Part shown: positions 46,013 to 55,247 of the stretch, in pieces | Position numbering within the stretch: position 1 is the first letter of the stretch | How the letters are laid out: each line of letters begins with the position of its first letter | NCBI GenBank assembly: GCA_963749115.1 | Contig: CAVVLP010000004.1 | Span: forward strand, 1 to 64,000 | Origin: SZUA-36 sp963749115 | Lineage (GTDB): Bacteria; Pseudomonadota; Gammaproteobacteria; Xanthomonadales; SZUA-36 | Reading direction: 5' to 3' | DNA: 64,000 nucleotides | The notes under the pieces: generated by a model | Databases searched by the model: none | What the model was told of the DNA's origin: nothing | Seen by the model: only the letters and a program-made list of their open reading frames with translations | Program-made: the position numbers and the translations under genes

Positions 46013-47269
46013 TCAGCGCTGGTAAACGGGGTGTTTATGACATAATGCCAGCGCGGCCTGACGGGCATTTTCTTCAACTGCAGGATCACCAACCTGGTCG
46101 AGCACATCACAAATGATACCGGCCAATGCAACACAGTCATTTTCATCAAAACCACGTGTGGTGACAGCGGGTGTCCCAAGACGCAGACCACTGGTCACAA
46201 AGGGTGAGCGGGGCTCGCCCGGCACCGTATTTTTATTGACCGTGATAAATGCGCGACCCAATGCATCTTCGGCATCTTTACCCGTGTATTCACGACCGAT
46301 CAGATCCACCAGGAACAGGTGGTTATCGGTGCCACCGCAAACGATGCGATAACCGCGATCCATCATGACCCCAGCCATCGCTTTTGCATTCACAACAACC
46401 TGCTGCTGGTACTGTATAAAGCTCGGGTCCAATGCTTCCTTGAAAGCCACTGCCTTGGCAGCGATAACATGCATCAACGGACCACCCTGGGTTCCGGGAA
46501 AAACCAGTGAATTCAATTTTTTCTCAATCGCTTCATTTTCCTGCGCCAGGATGATGCCGCCACGTGGACCCCGCAAGGTCTTGTGTGTCGTGGAAGTCAC
46601 CACATGCGCGTGCGGCATTGGACTCGGATAAACGCCCGCCGCAACCAATCCGGCAACGTGTGCCATATCAACAAGAAAATAGGCACCAACCGAGTCGGCT
46701 ATTTCACGCATTCTGGCCCAGTCTACAACACGCGAGTAAGCTGAAAACCCGCCAATCAGTAAACGTGGTTTGCAATCCTCAGCGATACGTTGCATTTCGT
46801 CATAATCGATAGCACCGGTTTCCTGATCGATTCCATAAGGAACGGCGTTGAACAGACGACCGGAGAAGTTGACCTTTGAACCATGGGTCAAATGGCCACC
46901 GTGTTGCAGGTTCATACCCAGCAAGGTGTCCCCAGTCTCCAGCAGTGCCATATACGCAGCGGCATTAGCCTGTGACCCCGAGTGTGGCTGTACGTTGGCA
47001 TAATGGGCACCAAACAGCTGCTTGACCCTGTCCTGCGCCAAACTCTCAGCAATGTCCACATACTCGCAACCGCCGTAATAACGCCGGCCAGGATATCCTT
47101 CAGCATACTTATTGGTTAAAACCGACCCCTGGGCTTCCAGTACCCTTGGGCTGGCGTAGTTTTCGGAAGCAATCAACTCGATATGGTCTTCCTGTCGCTG
47201 CTCTTCACCGGCAATGGCTGCCGCGAGTTCACTATCAAATTCTTTAATGCCAAAGCTGTTGTCAAACAT
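46013..47269 (-). CDS. glyA: Serine hydroxymethyltransferase
   Basis: PLP enzyme that interconverts serine and glycine and supplies one-carbon units. HIELIASENYASPRVLEAQG is the family N-terminal motif. VDMAHVAGLVAAGVYPSPMP and VVTSTTHKTLRGPRGGIILA follow, the latter containing the PLP lysine in TTHKT. 418 aa, intact. It is the first gene of the compact operon that runs to pgpA; its promoter must lie close to the palindrome at 47391. Confidence 0.98.
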   Translation of the reverse strand: MFDNSFGIKEFDSELAAAIAGEEQRQEDHIELIASENYASPRVLEAQGSVLTNKYAEGYPGRRYYGGCEYVDIAESLAQDRVKQLFGAHYANVQPHSGSQANAAAYMALLETGDTLLGMNLQHGGHLTHGSKVNFSGRLFNAVPYGIDQETGAIDYDEMQRIAEDCKPRLLIGGFSAYSRVVDWARMREIADSVGAYFLVDMAHVAGLVAAGVYPSPMPHAHVVTSTTHKTLRGPRGGIILAQENEAIEKKLNSLVFPGTQGGPLMHVIAAKAVAFKEALDPSFIQYQQQVVVNAKAMAGVMMDRGYRIVCGGTDNHLFLVDLIGREYTGKDAEDALGRAFITVNKNTVPGEPRSPFVTSGLRLGTPAVTTRGFDENDCVALAGIICDVLDQVGDPAVEENARQAALALCHKHPVYQR

Positions 47270-48023
47270 GCCTTATCCTGTATTTTATGAAGTGTTGAGG
47301 TAACTTTTAATTCTAACATTTATTTGTAAACCAGTATCCCCTGAGAACTCGGTTAATAACACCGTCACCCGCCCCGCATTTTGGGCATGGAGTGCGGTGG
47401 TGTCAGTTTTGCACAGAGTCACTTCTACCAGCATGGGCGCCAAGGTGGCGAGGTACCTGTTTCCGGACATGCCGTGAAGCCCATCCATGTGGGGCGCGTG
47501 TCTCGACTTCCTGTCTGCGTACGGTCCTGAAGACAGGGACCACACCCCCTCGGCTCTGTGCGTGGTAACTGTAAGCACTGTGGTTTCTGATAGATATGCA
47601 CAGCGTATGGCTGAAGCTGGGGTGGAACTACGTCTTTCAGAAACCATTGCACTGTGATTACGCACGTAGCAGAGGGTGTGAGGTACCTTGCTTTCGGACC
47701 GTGAGCGACATGGATGTCGCGCCCGAGCCGACATGGATGTCCTTGTGGCGAGTCCGGAAGCAAGGTACCTCGCGACCTCTGCGCCCATACAGGTAGCAAA
47801 GACTCAGTGCAAAACTGACACACGCCGCACCAGCGCATGGCCAAAGCCACTCTCTCGACCGGTTCCTGGCAGCCCAGGCTGGCTTCTCGACGGGTTCCCC
47901 GTCTCACCTTCTCTCGACCTTGTCCTGAACATAACCGCGCCACAACCGATGACTGTACCTTCGGCTGGCACTTACCCGGAGCTTGAAGGATAATTCCCGC
48001 TTAAATCCCACAGGAAATCTACC
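47270..48023. other. Gene-free gap between glyA and ettA
   Basis: 754 bases with no believable gene. Both strands show open frames (47285–47788 minus, 47688–47993 plus), but they are mirror readings of a palindrome and share words such as ARYLA. The two divergent genes glyA and ettA both need promoters here. The right part (47835–48010) contains a CTCTCGACC-like word repeated several times. Confidence 0.7.
47391..47834. repeat. ~440-bp imperfect palindrome, probable MITE-like element
   Basis: Each arm is about 210 bases and the axis lies near 47611. The outermost 30 bases pair at 26 of 30 positions: GTGTCAGTTTTGCAC at 47400–47414 against GTGCAAAACTGACAC at 47807–47821. The match extends outward (GTGCGG-like) and inward (ATGGGCGC, GCGAGGTACCT, TTCCGGAC, CATCCATGT, ACGGTCC, GGTTTCTGA all recur inverted). 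The loop is about 30 bases (47600–47630). GCATGG stands on both sides (47385–47390, 47835–47840), a possible target duplication. No protein is encoded. Confidence 0.8.
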
Positions 48024-49691
48024 ATGGCCCAATTTATTTACACCATGATTGGCGTGAGCAAGACCGTGCCGCCGAATCGCACCATCATCAAGGACATTTC
48101 ATTGTCTTTCTTTCCGGGTGCCAAGATTGGCGTACTTGGGCTCAACGGTGCAGGCAAATCAACGGTATTACGCATCATGGCGGGTGTGGATACGGAATTT
48201 GAAGGCGAAGCCCGGCCCCAGCCTGATATTCGCATCGGGTTCTTGCCGCAGGAACCGGAACTGGATGACGCATTGACCGTCCGCGAAATTGTCGAAGAGG
48301 GTGTCGCCGAAACCAGGGATCTTTTGCTGAAATTTGACGAGATCAGCATGAAATTTGCCGAACCCATGGATGATGATCAAATGAATGTCCTGTTGCAGGA
48401 GCAGGCAGATCTGCAGGAGGCTATCGAGGCGAGCAATGGCTGGGAACTGGAACGGACCCTGGAGGTGGCTGCTGACGCCTTGCGTCTGCCACCCTGGGAC
48501 GACAAGGTTGCACATCTGTCGGGTGGCGAAAGACGACGGGTCGCCCTGTGCCGCCTGTTGCTTGCCAACCCGGACATGCTTTTACTGGATGAACCAACCA
48601 ATCACCTCGATGCCGAGTCCGTGGGCTGGCTGGAACGGTTTTTGACCGAATTCCCCGGCACCGTGGTTGCGGTCACCCATGACCGTTATTTCCTCGACAA
48701 CGCCGCCGAGTGGATACTCGAACTGGACCGTGGATACGGTATACCCTGGAAAGGCAATTATTCATCGTGGCTGGATCAAAAAGATCAACGCCTGCAGCAT
48801 GAAGAGCGCAGCGATAAAGCACATCAACGCGCAATTCGTGACGAACTGGAATGGGTACGCTCAAACCCAAAAGGCCGGCGCGCCAAGAGCAAAGCCAGGC
48901 TGCAACGCTTCGAAGAACTCAATAGCCGTGAATACCAGAAACAGAATGAAACCCGTGAAATTTATATTCCGCCGGGACCCCGCCTGGGTGACCAGGTTAT
49001 TGAAGTCGACAATATTTGCAAGGGGTTTGGTGACAAACTGCTTATCTCGGAGCTGAGCTTCAATTTGCCACGGGGTGGCATCGTGGGTGTTATTGGTGGC
49101 AACGGCGCCGGTAAATCAACCCTGTTCAAGATGCTGACAGGTGCTGAAAAGCCGGACAGCGGGCAGATGACGATCGGTTCTACGGTCCAACTGGCCTACG
49201 TGGACCAGAGCCGTGACAGCCTGAACGGTGACAATAGCGTTTGGGAAGAAATTTCTGAAGGCGCTGAGAACGTTACAGTCGGCCAGTTCACGATGTCTTC
49301 ACGTGCTTATGTCAGCCGATTCAACTTCCGTGGATCTGATCAGCAAAAACGTGTCAAAGACCTGTCCGGTGGTGAGAGAAACCGTGTTCACCTGGCAAAG
49401 CTGATCCGATCCGGTGGAAATGTTTTATTGCTGGACGAACCCACAAATGACCTGGACGTCGAAACCTTACGCGCCCTGGAAGAAGCGCTACTCGAATTTC
49501 CGGGTTGTGCGGTCGTGATCTCGCATGATCGCTGGTTCCTGGACAGGATTGCCACCCATATGCTGGCGTTTGAGGGCGACAGCAAAGTAACCTGGTTTGA
49601 AGGCAATTATTCAGAATACGAACAGGACCTGAAACGCCGCATCGGTGATGACGCATTAAATCCGAAAAGGGTGAAATACAAGAAAATTTAG
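48024..49691 (+). CDS. ettA: EttA, energy-dependent translational throttle (ABC-F)
   Basis: Cytosolic ABC-F ATPase that binds the ribosomal E site and gates early elongation according to ATP/ADP. It has two ATPase domains. The first has GLNGAGKSTVLRIMAG, LSGGERRRVALCRLLL and DMLLLDEPTNHLDAESVGWL. After the arm and charged linker (YQKQNETREIYIPPGPRLGD) the second has GGNGAGKSTLFKMLTG, LSGGERNRVHLAKLIRSG and LLLDEPTNDLDVETLRALEE. 555 aa and a C-terminus rich in Lys (NPKRVKYKKI) match EttA rather than Uup or YheS. Confidence 0.96.
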   Translation: MAQFIYTMIGVSKTVPPNRTIIKDISLSFFPGAKIGVLGLNGAGKSTVLRIMAGVDTEFEGEARPQPDIRIGFLPQEPELDDALTVREIVEEGVAETRDLLLKFDEISMKFAEPMDDDQMNVLLQEQADLQEAIEASNGWELERTLEVAADALRLPPWDDKVAHLSGGERRRVALCRLLLANPDMLLLDEPTNHLDAESVGWLERFLTEFPGTVVAVTHDRYFLDNAAEWILELDRGYGIPWKGNYSSWLDQKDQRLQHEERSDKAHQRAIRDELEWVRSNPKGRRAKSKARLQRFEELNSREYQKQNETREIYIPPGPRLGDQVIEVDNICKGFGDKLLISELSFNLPRGGIVGVIGGNGAGKSTLFKMLTGAEKPDSGQMTIGSTVQLAYVDQSRDSLNGDNSVWEEISEGAENVTVGQFTMSSRAYVSRFNFRGSDQQKRVKDLSGGERNRVHLAKLIRSGGNVLLLDEPTNDLDVETLRALEEALLEFPGCAVVISHDRWFLDRIATHMLAFEGDSKVTWFEGNYSEYEQDLKRRIGDDALNPKRVKYKKI

Positions 49692-49703
49692 GATAGGTAT
49701 TTT

Positions 49704-50627
49704 TTACGCAATTTTCTCACTATTTTGCTCAAAAACCGGTAAGGAAAAATCCTTTGCAAGCGGGGCGAAGGGTCGTGGATTGTAATTCAGAAGCTCTCTC
49801 GCCTGCCGGTCTTCAAATACGAGGTCAAGCCGTTGTCGTCTGACCATTTCGCTGTTGATTCCGCCCGTGGGTTTAATTGTATTCACCACGTCTGCAAGCA
49901 GCGCAAAAAGCCACTGTGGCAAATGTAACAACCTGACCGGTTTTCCAACGGCAACAAAGATCTTACTGACCATATCCGAATAACTCAAAGTGTCACCACC
50001 GGACAAATTCATTACCCGGGGCAGGTCGTGATCACTGAGAATCGCTGTGACCGCAACCTTTGCGAGGTCGTCCGCATGCACAGGTTGCCGCAAACCCGCT
50101 GCCCTGCCGTTTACAGGTAAAAACCCAAACCGGCGTACCCAGCTTGCCAGGCGGCTGATATTGGTATCCAGGCCACATCCATAGATCAGCGTTGGTCTGA
50201 ATATCACCAGCTTCAAACCCCTGCTTTCGGAAATTGCCTGGAGTCCCGACTCGAGTGACAACATGTCCCGGATTTGATCCCTCTCTGCCGAATTGCCTGA
50301 CTGTTGCTTGGTTTCGACACTGCTGCTGCTGAACACAACAGCGGTTTTGAATTGACCGCAAGTCTGCAGGAATTTTTTCGCCAGGTTCAATGGACCGGCG
50401 GATAACAGGTACTGGCAGTTTTTTGCGGCTTCAGGCGCGTCGGTTTCGTTTAGCCATTCGACCTGCGCAAAACGCGGATAGGCCTCGGGCCTACCCTTGC
50501 GGCTAACCGCAAATACACGAAAACCGGCAGCTATCAGTCGGGGTATGACAAACACCCCAATCTGACTGCTCGCACCCGTCAGCAGCACTCCCGGGGCGCT
50601 TATCGCCTGATCAGAACCAACGGCCAT
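49704..50627 (-). CDS. NAD-dependent epimerase/dehydratase (SDR family)
   Basis: Extended SDR with the NAD loop GVLLTGASSQIGVFVIPRL. The serine region reads AVVFSSSSVETKQQSGNS, but a clear YxxxK is not seen after it. IFRPTLIYGCGLDTNISRLA follows. Nucleotide-sugar or polyprenyl-sugar epimerase/reductase activity is the usual role of such proteins in glycan loci. The altered catalytic region makes the reaction uncertain. 307 aa; it overlaps the end of the upstream GT2 gene by 28 bases. Last gene of the second polysaccharide locus; it converges on ettA. Confidence 0.78.
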   Translation of the reverse strand: MAVGSDQAISAPGVLLTGASSQIGVFVIPRLIAAGFRVFAVSRKGRPEAYPRFAQVEWLNETDAPEAAKNCQYLLSAGPLNLAKKFLQTCGQFKTAVVFSSSSVETKQQSGNSAERDQIRDMLSLESGLQAISESRGLKLVIFRPTLIYGCGLDTNISRLASWVRRFGFLPVNGRAAGLRQPVHADDLAKVAVTAILSDHDLPRVMNLSGGDTLSYSDMVSKIFVAVGKPVRLLHLPQWLFALLADVVNTIKPTGGINSEMVRRQRLDLVFEDRQARELLNYNPRPFAPLAKDFSLPVFEQNSEKIA

Positions 50628-51466
50628 AAGATGATAAACCTGAGCCAGATACCGGTATAGACCAGTAGTCGTATGGGGAGGAATGTCGATTTGGCCTGGA
50701 ATTTCGCGAAAAACCTGGCCATACCACGGTGCTTTTGAAAATGTACCCAGGTCGGTCGACTGCTACTGGATAATCCCTGTTTATGAATACAACCGGCCTG
50801 CGGGACATAGAGACAGTGCCACCCATGCTCCTTGAGACGGTACATCAGGTCAAGGTCTTCACAATGCATGGCGTATTCCTCATCCAGAAAACCCACCTCC
50901 TCAAGGGCACTGCGTCTGACCAGCATACAGGCACCACTGACGGCGTCACATATTTCCGTGTCCGCAGTCATTTTTGAAACGTCGACTTCAACACCATGAA
51001 ATACTGGAAACCATTTACCCAGGCGCGAAAGACCACTGGCGGTCATCAGGGATTTCCAGGGACCCGGAAAACGCCGCAGGGTCGCACGCTGGATCTGACC
51101 ATGCTCATCGCGTACTGCAGGTCCGGCCAACGCGGCACGGGTATCGTTTTCGAGGGCGCCTATCAGGCTATCCAGGGTTTCGGGCTCGAGGATACAGTCG
51201 GGGTTCAGAATCAATACCCAGTCGGCGTCTGATCGGCGTGCACCGGCGTTTACGGCGGGTGCAAAACCAAGGTTGGTGGGGTTAAACAGGAACTCAACCC
51301 CCTGTTGCTTACCGTACAGATTGTGCAGGTTTTCAGCACTTCCATCACTCGAAGCATTGTCGACGATGGTAACTTTCGTGTCTACTTTGCTTTTCAACAG
51401 GGCATTCACACACTGCTGCAGCGTTTCACCGGCGTTATAATTAACAATGACAGTTGCGACGGTCAT
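50600..51466 (-). CDS. Family 2 glycosyltransferase, rhamnosyltransferase-like
   Basis: 288-aa GT2 of the WbbL/rhamnosyltransferase group. VATVIVNYNAGETLQQCVNA, VTIVDNASSDGSAENLHNLY and DWVLILNPDCILEPETLDSL (NPD in the metal site) are typical. AVSGACMLVRRSALEEVGFL and EEYAMHCEDLDLMYRLKEHG contain the catalytic-base region. The C-terminal hydrophobic stretch (IGLRFIILWPLVLI-like) suggests membrane contact. ATGA overlap with the methyltransferase upstream. Confidence 0.87.
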   Translation of the reverse strand: MTVATVIVNYNAGETLQQCVNALLKSKVDTKVTIVDNASSDGSAENLHNLYGKQQGVEFLFNPTNLGFAPAVNAGARRSDADWVLILNPDCILEPETLDSLIGALENDTRAALAGPAVRDEHGQIQRATLRRFPGPWKSLMTASGLSRLGKWFPVFHGVEVDVSKMTADTEICDAVSGACMLVRRSALEEVGFLDEEYAMHCEDLDLMYRLKEHGWHCLYVPQAGCIHKQGLSSSSRPTWVHFQKHRGMARFFAKFQAKSTFLPIRLLVYTGIWLRFIILWPLVLIRR

Positions 51467-52368
51467 TTCCGCTTCAGCTTTTGCCGAGCAACCGTCGCCA
51501 CCAGGTGGCTTCGTGACGGAGCTGGCTGATCGGACCGGTTTTTTAATTCGGCAATCTCTTCTTCAAGCCCGGCTATGATGCCACCAGCTGCTATATGGCG
51601 CCTGATCTCAGCATGATAGTGTTGATAGACGGATTCCTCCTGGTCATCAAATAACCACAGGCACCCATCCACGTCCGGCAAACTGGTGTTATCGGCAGCG
51701 CACAAAGCAATAAAGTACATGGGTGGCTGTGTAATGCTTTCTGGTGAATTTCCACCACCCGCAGAAACCTGGTCAAGAGCAACCCGGTCAAAACCATCAA
51801 TGGACCATATTGCTGAATGAAACATCAGCTTCTGACCGAGTAAACGGTAAACCGGAAAATGCCGGTGGATCAACTCCTCGAGTTCATCGCGGTAGAGTTC
51901 TTTAACATGATATTCATTGACGGTATTTTGACCATCAGAATAAGTTGCCTTATCAGGCGATGAAAGGATCAAACATCCATCCGGTTTGAGAACGCGTCTG
52001 AACTCAGCCAGTAATTGATCATGCTCTGCGAGATGTTCCAGTGTCTCGAACGACACCACGCGATCAAATTCATTGTCTTCAAATGGCAGGCTGGTGCAAT
52101 CAGCAACCGAAAACCCGGCGTTCTCAAGGTGCCCATAACGTTGTCGGGCGTGCTCAATGGCCTGTGGCGAAATATCAACGCCCTCAACCGAGGTGGCCAT
52201 TTGTGCAAGCATTGCCGATCCATACCCCTCTCCGCAGGCGGCGTCCAGCGTACGGGTGTTGGCACACCAGCGTGCAGCCAGTGCATAGCGATGATAATGC
52301 TCATACCAGATTTCACGTTCACATTCGGGTGTGAATCGCTCGCCGGTGAACTCAAGTGAATCTGACAA
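51463..52368 (-). CDS. SAM-dependent methyltransferase of polysaccharide locus 2
   Basis: Class I methyltransferase of 301 aa. TLDAACGEGYGSAMLAQMAT is motif I, EGVDISPQAIEHARQRYGH motif II and FDRVVSFETLEHLAEHDQLL motif IV; LKPDGCLILSSPDKATYSD follows. The C-terminal third contains a short helical stretch (IAGLEEEIAELKNR), so a coiled-coil contact is possible. In ABC-exported O-antigens a methyltransferase often ends the chain. Whether this one does, or methylates an internal sugar, cannot be told. Confidence 0.86.
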   Translation of the reverse strand: MSDSLEFTGERFTPECEREIWYEHYHRYALAARWCANTRTLDAACGEGYGSAMLAQMATSVEGVDISPQAIEHARQRYGHLENAGFSVADCTSLPFEDNEFDRVVSFETLEHLAEHDQLLAEFRRVLKPDGCLILSSPDKATYSDGQNTVNEYHVKELYRDELEELIHRHFPVYRLLGQKLMFHSAIWSIDGFDRVALDQVSAGGGNSPESITQPPMYFIALCAADNTSLPDVDGCLWLFDDQEESVYQHYHAEIRRHIAAGGIIAGLEEEIAELKNRSDQPAPSRSHLVATVARQKLKRK

Positions 52369-52400
52369 TTTTCTTTACCGATAACCCAGACGGCTGAATT

Positions 52401-53234
52401 TTACCGCATTCCAGGACACGTGCGTTCCAGGCAATCGAGAATTTGCTGTCTGCGGGGCGCCAATGGGTCGGTTTTTATAAATTCAGTCACCAGGCGAAGG
52501 TATTCCGGATGCTTGGCCAGCAGCCGCTGCATACTTTCTTCATCCGGTTTCAGACCCAGGGGACCGAAAGATGCGCCGCCGTGATGAACAACGTATGTAT
52601 CATCGCAAAGAACGTTACGCAATCCGGCATTTACGGCCCGCTGGCAAAAATCGTTTTCTTCACCGTAACCACGACCAAAGGTGGCTTCATCAAACAGACC
52701 TATCAACCTTATCGCTTTTAGCGAAATGGCCATGCAAAAGCCAACTGCCGTGGGTATGTCCGGGTAAAGCGGTTGACCACAGGATTTGATCAGGGATGCG
52801 ATGACGTCCGGATCCCGGGGAACCGGGTTGGATTCGCAGAATTTTGGAAGGGAAACAATTTCCCCATTGTTTGACCAGGGTGTGGCAGTTGCAATTGACG
52901 CATCTGAGGCGAGACAATGTGCCAGGTTCTCCAGCCATCCGCTGGTTACTTCAGTGTCCGAATTGAGCAATACCACATCCGTGTCGGCCATTCTCATGCC
53001 TTCGTTGGCAGTCGAAACGAATCCCCGGTTTTTTTGATGTGTAAGCAAGTGTCGAACCGGCTTCGCCTGATTGACCCAGGATTGCAATAAAGGCCGTATA
53101 CGCGTATCTGTTGATGCGTCGTCTATTATCAATACACGCGTATCCATCGATACCGTACGTGAAATCGAATCGAGACAGGCTCCGAGTTCTTCAAATGCAT
53201 TGAAAACCGGAATGACAATCAAAGGATAAAGCAT
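52401..53234 (-). CDS. Family 2 glycosyltransferase
   Basis: GT-A enzyme. YPLIVIPVFNAFEELGACLD starts the domain and RVLIIDDASTDTRIRPLLQS follows. TDVVLLNSDTEVTSGWLENL carries the NSDTE metal-site variant seen in GT2 enzymes that act on deoxyhexoses. GYGEENDFCQRAVNAGLRNV holds the catalytic-base region. I prefer ATG 53234, just past the wzt stop; GTG 53255 would overlap that stop and add seven residues. About 277 aa. Confidence 0.86.
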   Translation of the reverse strand: MLYPLIVIPVFNAFEELGACLDSISRTVSMDTRVLIIDDASTDTRIRPLLQSWVNQAKPVRHLLTHQKNRGFVSTANEGMRMADTDVVLLNSDTEVTSGWLENLAHCLASDASIATATPWSNNGEIVSLPKFCESNPVPRDPDVIASLIKSCGQPLYPDIPTAVGFCMAISLKAIRLIGLFDEATFGRGYGEENDFCQRAVNAGLRNVLCDDTYVVHHGGASFGPLGLKPDEESMQRLLAKHPEYLRLVTEFIKTDPLAPRRQQILDCLERTCPGMR

Positions 53235-53242
53235 GGCGGGGT

Positions 53243-54424
53243 CTAATCCAGCCACTCATGCGGTAGTCTTATGTAACCAACTTCCTTGGTGTCACCGGTT
53301 ATTGTGAACGCCATCTGGCGGTTATCGAATACCCTCACACCTTCGGGGTCCATTGAATGTGCGCTCAGATTGTAACTACCCGGCAAGAGCGCAATGTTTG
53401 TTAATCGCAAACGGAAACGATAATAATGATCGGCCAGTTTGACCGGGGTAGTGTTTTCGTTATCGGAAACAACCCCGTAAACCGGCGTACCATCGGCCCT
53501 TATTACACCAACAACTCCCACGGGCGGGCGATCGTCAGGTGAATAAATCTTTAGTTCGACATCGAGGTCTTCACCCATCGCAAACGCCGGGGTCTCATCA
53601 CCATTGATACCAAGCAGTGTGAATTCCTCTATTCGATAATAGGCACCGTCACCGGTCGCTTTTAATTGCATTTCCTTATCTTTCGCGTTGCGTTTTTCAT
53701 GCCACGCCAGGTAGGCCTGCGTGACGGGAAAAACATCCCCATATTGCTCGATACCGCCCGCATGGACCCACAACGCTTTCTGGCAGAGTTTTTGTACGAC
53801 GTACATGCTATGCGATACCAGCAGCAGGGTTCCACCCTGATCCAGAAACTGTTGTATCCATCGTATACACTTTTTCTGGAACGATTCATCACCCACGGCA
53901 AGTACTTCATCGGTGATCAGGAGATCGGGGCGACAGGCGGTAATAACCGCAAATCCCAACCTGACAACCATGCCCGATGAGTAGTGCTTGACCGGCTCGT
54001 GGATGTATTCGCCAATATCTGCAAATTTAAGGATGTCATCAAGACGCTCATCAAGTTCCTGGTTACTTAAACCCATCAGTGACGCTTTCATGCGGACATT
54101 GTCCATCCCACTGAAGTCGGGCTGAAATCCGGCACCAAGCTCCAACATGGCGGCAACCTTGCCATGCACCATGACACGCCCTGTCGTCGGCTGAATAACA
54201 CCCGTCAGAACCTTGAGCAGCGTGGACTTACCCGCACCGTTTTCCCCGATAATACCCAGCGATTGACCACGAACCACGTCCAGGTTGATATTTCTCAGCA
54301 CCTTTGTACCGTGTGCCGGCTCACGACCGAACAACAAAGCAATAAAGGCCTGCAGACGTTCGCGTGACCTGTGTACGCGCGGATATATTTTCGATACGTC
54401 TTCAATTCTGACCAGCGTATCCAT
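53243..54424 (-). CDS. wzt: Polysaccharide ABC transporter ATP-binding protein (Wzt type), locus 2
   Basis: ATPase of the second glycan exporter. The start ATG 54424 overlaps the permease stop (TGATG). Walker A GENGAGKSTLLKVLTG, signature HYSSGMVVRLGFAVIT and Walker B DLLITDEVLAVGDESFQKK are intact. A C-terminal domain (about 250–393; DVELKIYSPDDRPPVGVVGV) matches the Wzt carbohydrate-binding type. It is clearly different in sequence from the locus 1 protein at 5258–6493, so the two exporters are not a recent duplication. Confidence 0.93.
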   Translation of the reverse strand: MDTLVRIEDVSKIYPRVHRSRERLQAFIALLFGREPAHGTKVLRNINLDVVRGQSLGIIGENGAGKSTLLKVLTGVIQPTTGRVMVHGKVAAMLELGAGFQPDFSGMDNVRMKASLMGLSNQELDERLDDILKFADIGEYIHEPVKHYSSGMVVRLGFAVITACRPDLLITDEVLAVGDESFQKKCIRWIQQFLDQGGTLLLVSHSMYVVQKLCQKALWVHAGGIEQYGDVFPVTQAYLAWHEKRNAKDKEMQLKATGDGAYYRIEEFTLLGINGDETPAFAMGEDLDVELKIYSPDDRPPVGVVGVIRADGTPVYGVVSDNENTTPVKLADHYYRFRLRLTNIALLPGSYNLSAHSMDPEGVRVFDNRQMAFTITGDTKEVGYIRLPHEWLD

Positions 54425-55215
54425 CAGAGGAAGTCCTCGAAGTGCCCGGAAAAACGACGGAAAAAACGTAAGGAACCCCATGCGAAAATTGCTATAAACA
54501 AAACAATAAACAGCGCCCTGTAATCAAAATTTATTTCACCAAACAACAGTAACTCCCGAAGTCTGGCGATAAACCAGGCCATCGGATTCCATTGTGCAAG
54601 CTTTTGGATTGACTCCGGCAGGTAGGATGAACTGTACAAGATAGGAGTAGTAAAAAACCAGAACGTCATCAATGGCGGCAAAATCTGGGCCAAATCACGC
54701 ACGAAGACCTGGATGGCGCTTGTGAAAAGGGAAATTGCACAGGCAAACACCCACATCAACAGAATGACGGGTAGAGCCAGCAACAGGTAAAACCATTGAA
54801 TACTGGTACCCATTAACTGCAACACGATGAGCACGGCCAGGTAACCCACCAGGTGCATAATGAAGGTTGCAGTAACGGTGGCTAACGGAATCTGTTCAGT
54901 GGCAAATGCAACCTTGCCAATCAGGGCGCCGTTTGCGGTAATTGAATTGTTGGCACGCAGTATTGCTTCTGAGAATGCGGTCCATGGCCAAAAAGCAATA
55001 GCCAGGTAAGGTACAAATCCAATGTCTTCGGCCTCCGGTATTCGCGCCTTGAATATCGTAGAGAATACAAAAGCATAAACCGCCAGAAGCATTAACGGTT
55101 GCAAAATCAACCAGGCAAAACCAGTCAAATTTTCAAGATAATCCTGCCGTATCTGACGCACGACCAGATTCTGAAAAAATACCCATTCGAATTTTCGTTG
55201 CTTTCCCAGTGTCAT
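54424..55215 (-). CDS. wzm: Polysaccharide ABC transporter permease (Wzm type), locus 2
   Basis: ABC-2 type permease of 263 aa with about six hydrophobic helices. QNLVVRQIRQDYLENLTGFA and WLILQPLMLLAVYAFVFSTI are the conserved N-terminal section. FWFFTTPILYSSSYLPESIQ and WNPMAWFIARLRELLLFGEI match the C-terminal part. It is the first gene of the second locus; 32 bases separate it from the PpiC gene upstream, so both may share a transcript. Confidence 0.93.
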   Translation of the reverse strand: MTLGKQRKFEWVFFQNLVVRQIRQDYLENLTGFAWLILQPLMLLAVYAFVFSTIFKARIPEAEDIGFVPYLAIAFWPWTAFSEAILRANNSITANGALIGKVAFATEQIPLATVTATFIMHLVGYLAVLIVLQLMGTSIQWFYLLLALPVILLMWVFACAISLFTSAIQVFVRDLAQILPPLMTFWFFTTPILYSSSYLPESIQKLAQWNPMAWFIARLRELLLFGEINFDYRALFIVLFIAIFAWGSLRFFRRFSGHFEDFL

Positions 55216-55247
55216 TTCGGCAGGGCCGTTTGAACAGGCTAGGTAGT

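Noticed and set aside
47285..47993. Open frames on both strands across the glyA–ettA gap (up to 172 aa)
   Set aside because: They are mirror readings of the palindrome, share peptide words with each other, lack ribosome sites and resemble no protein family.
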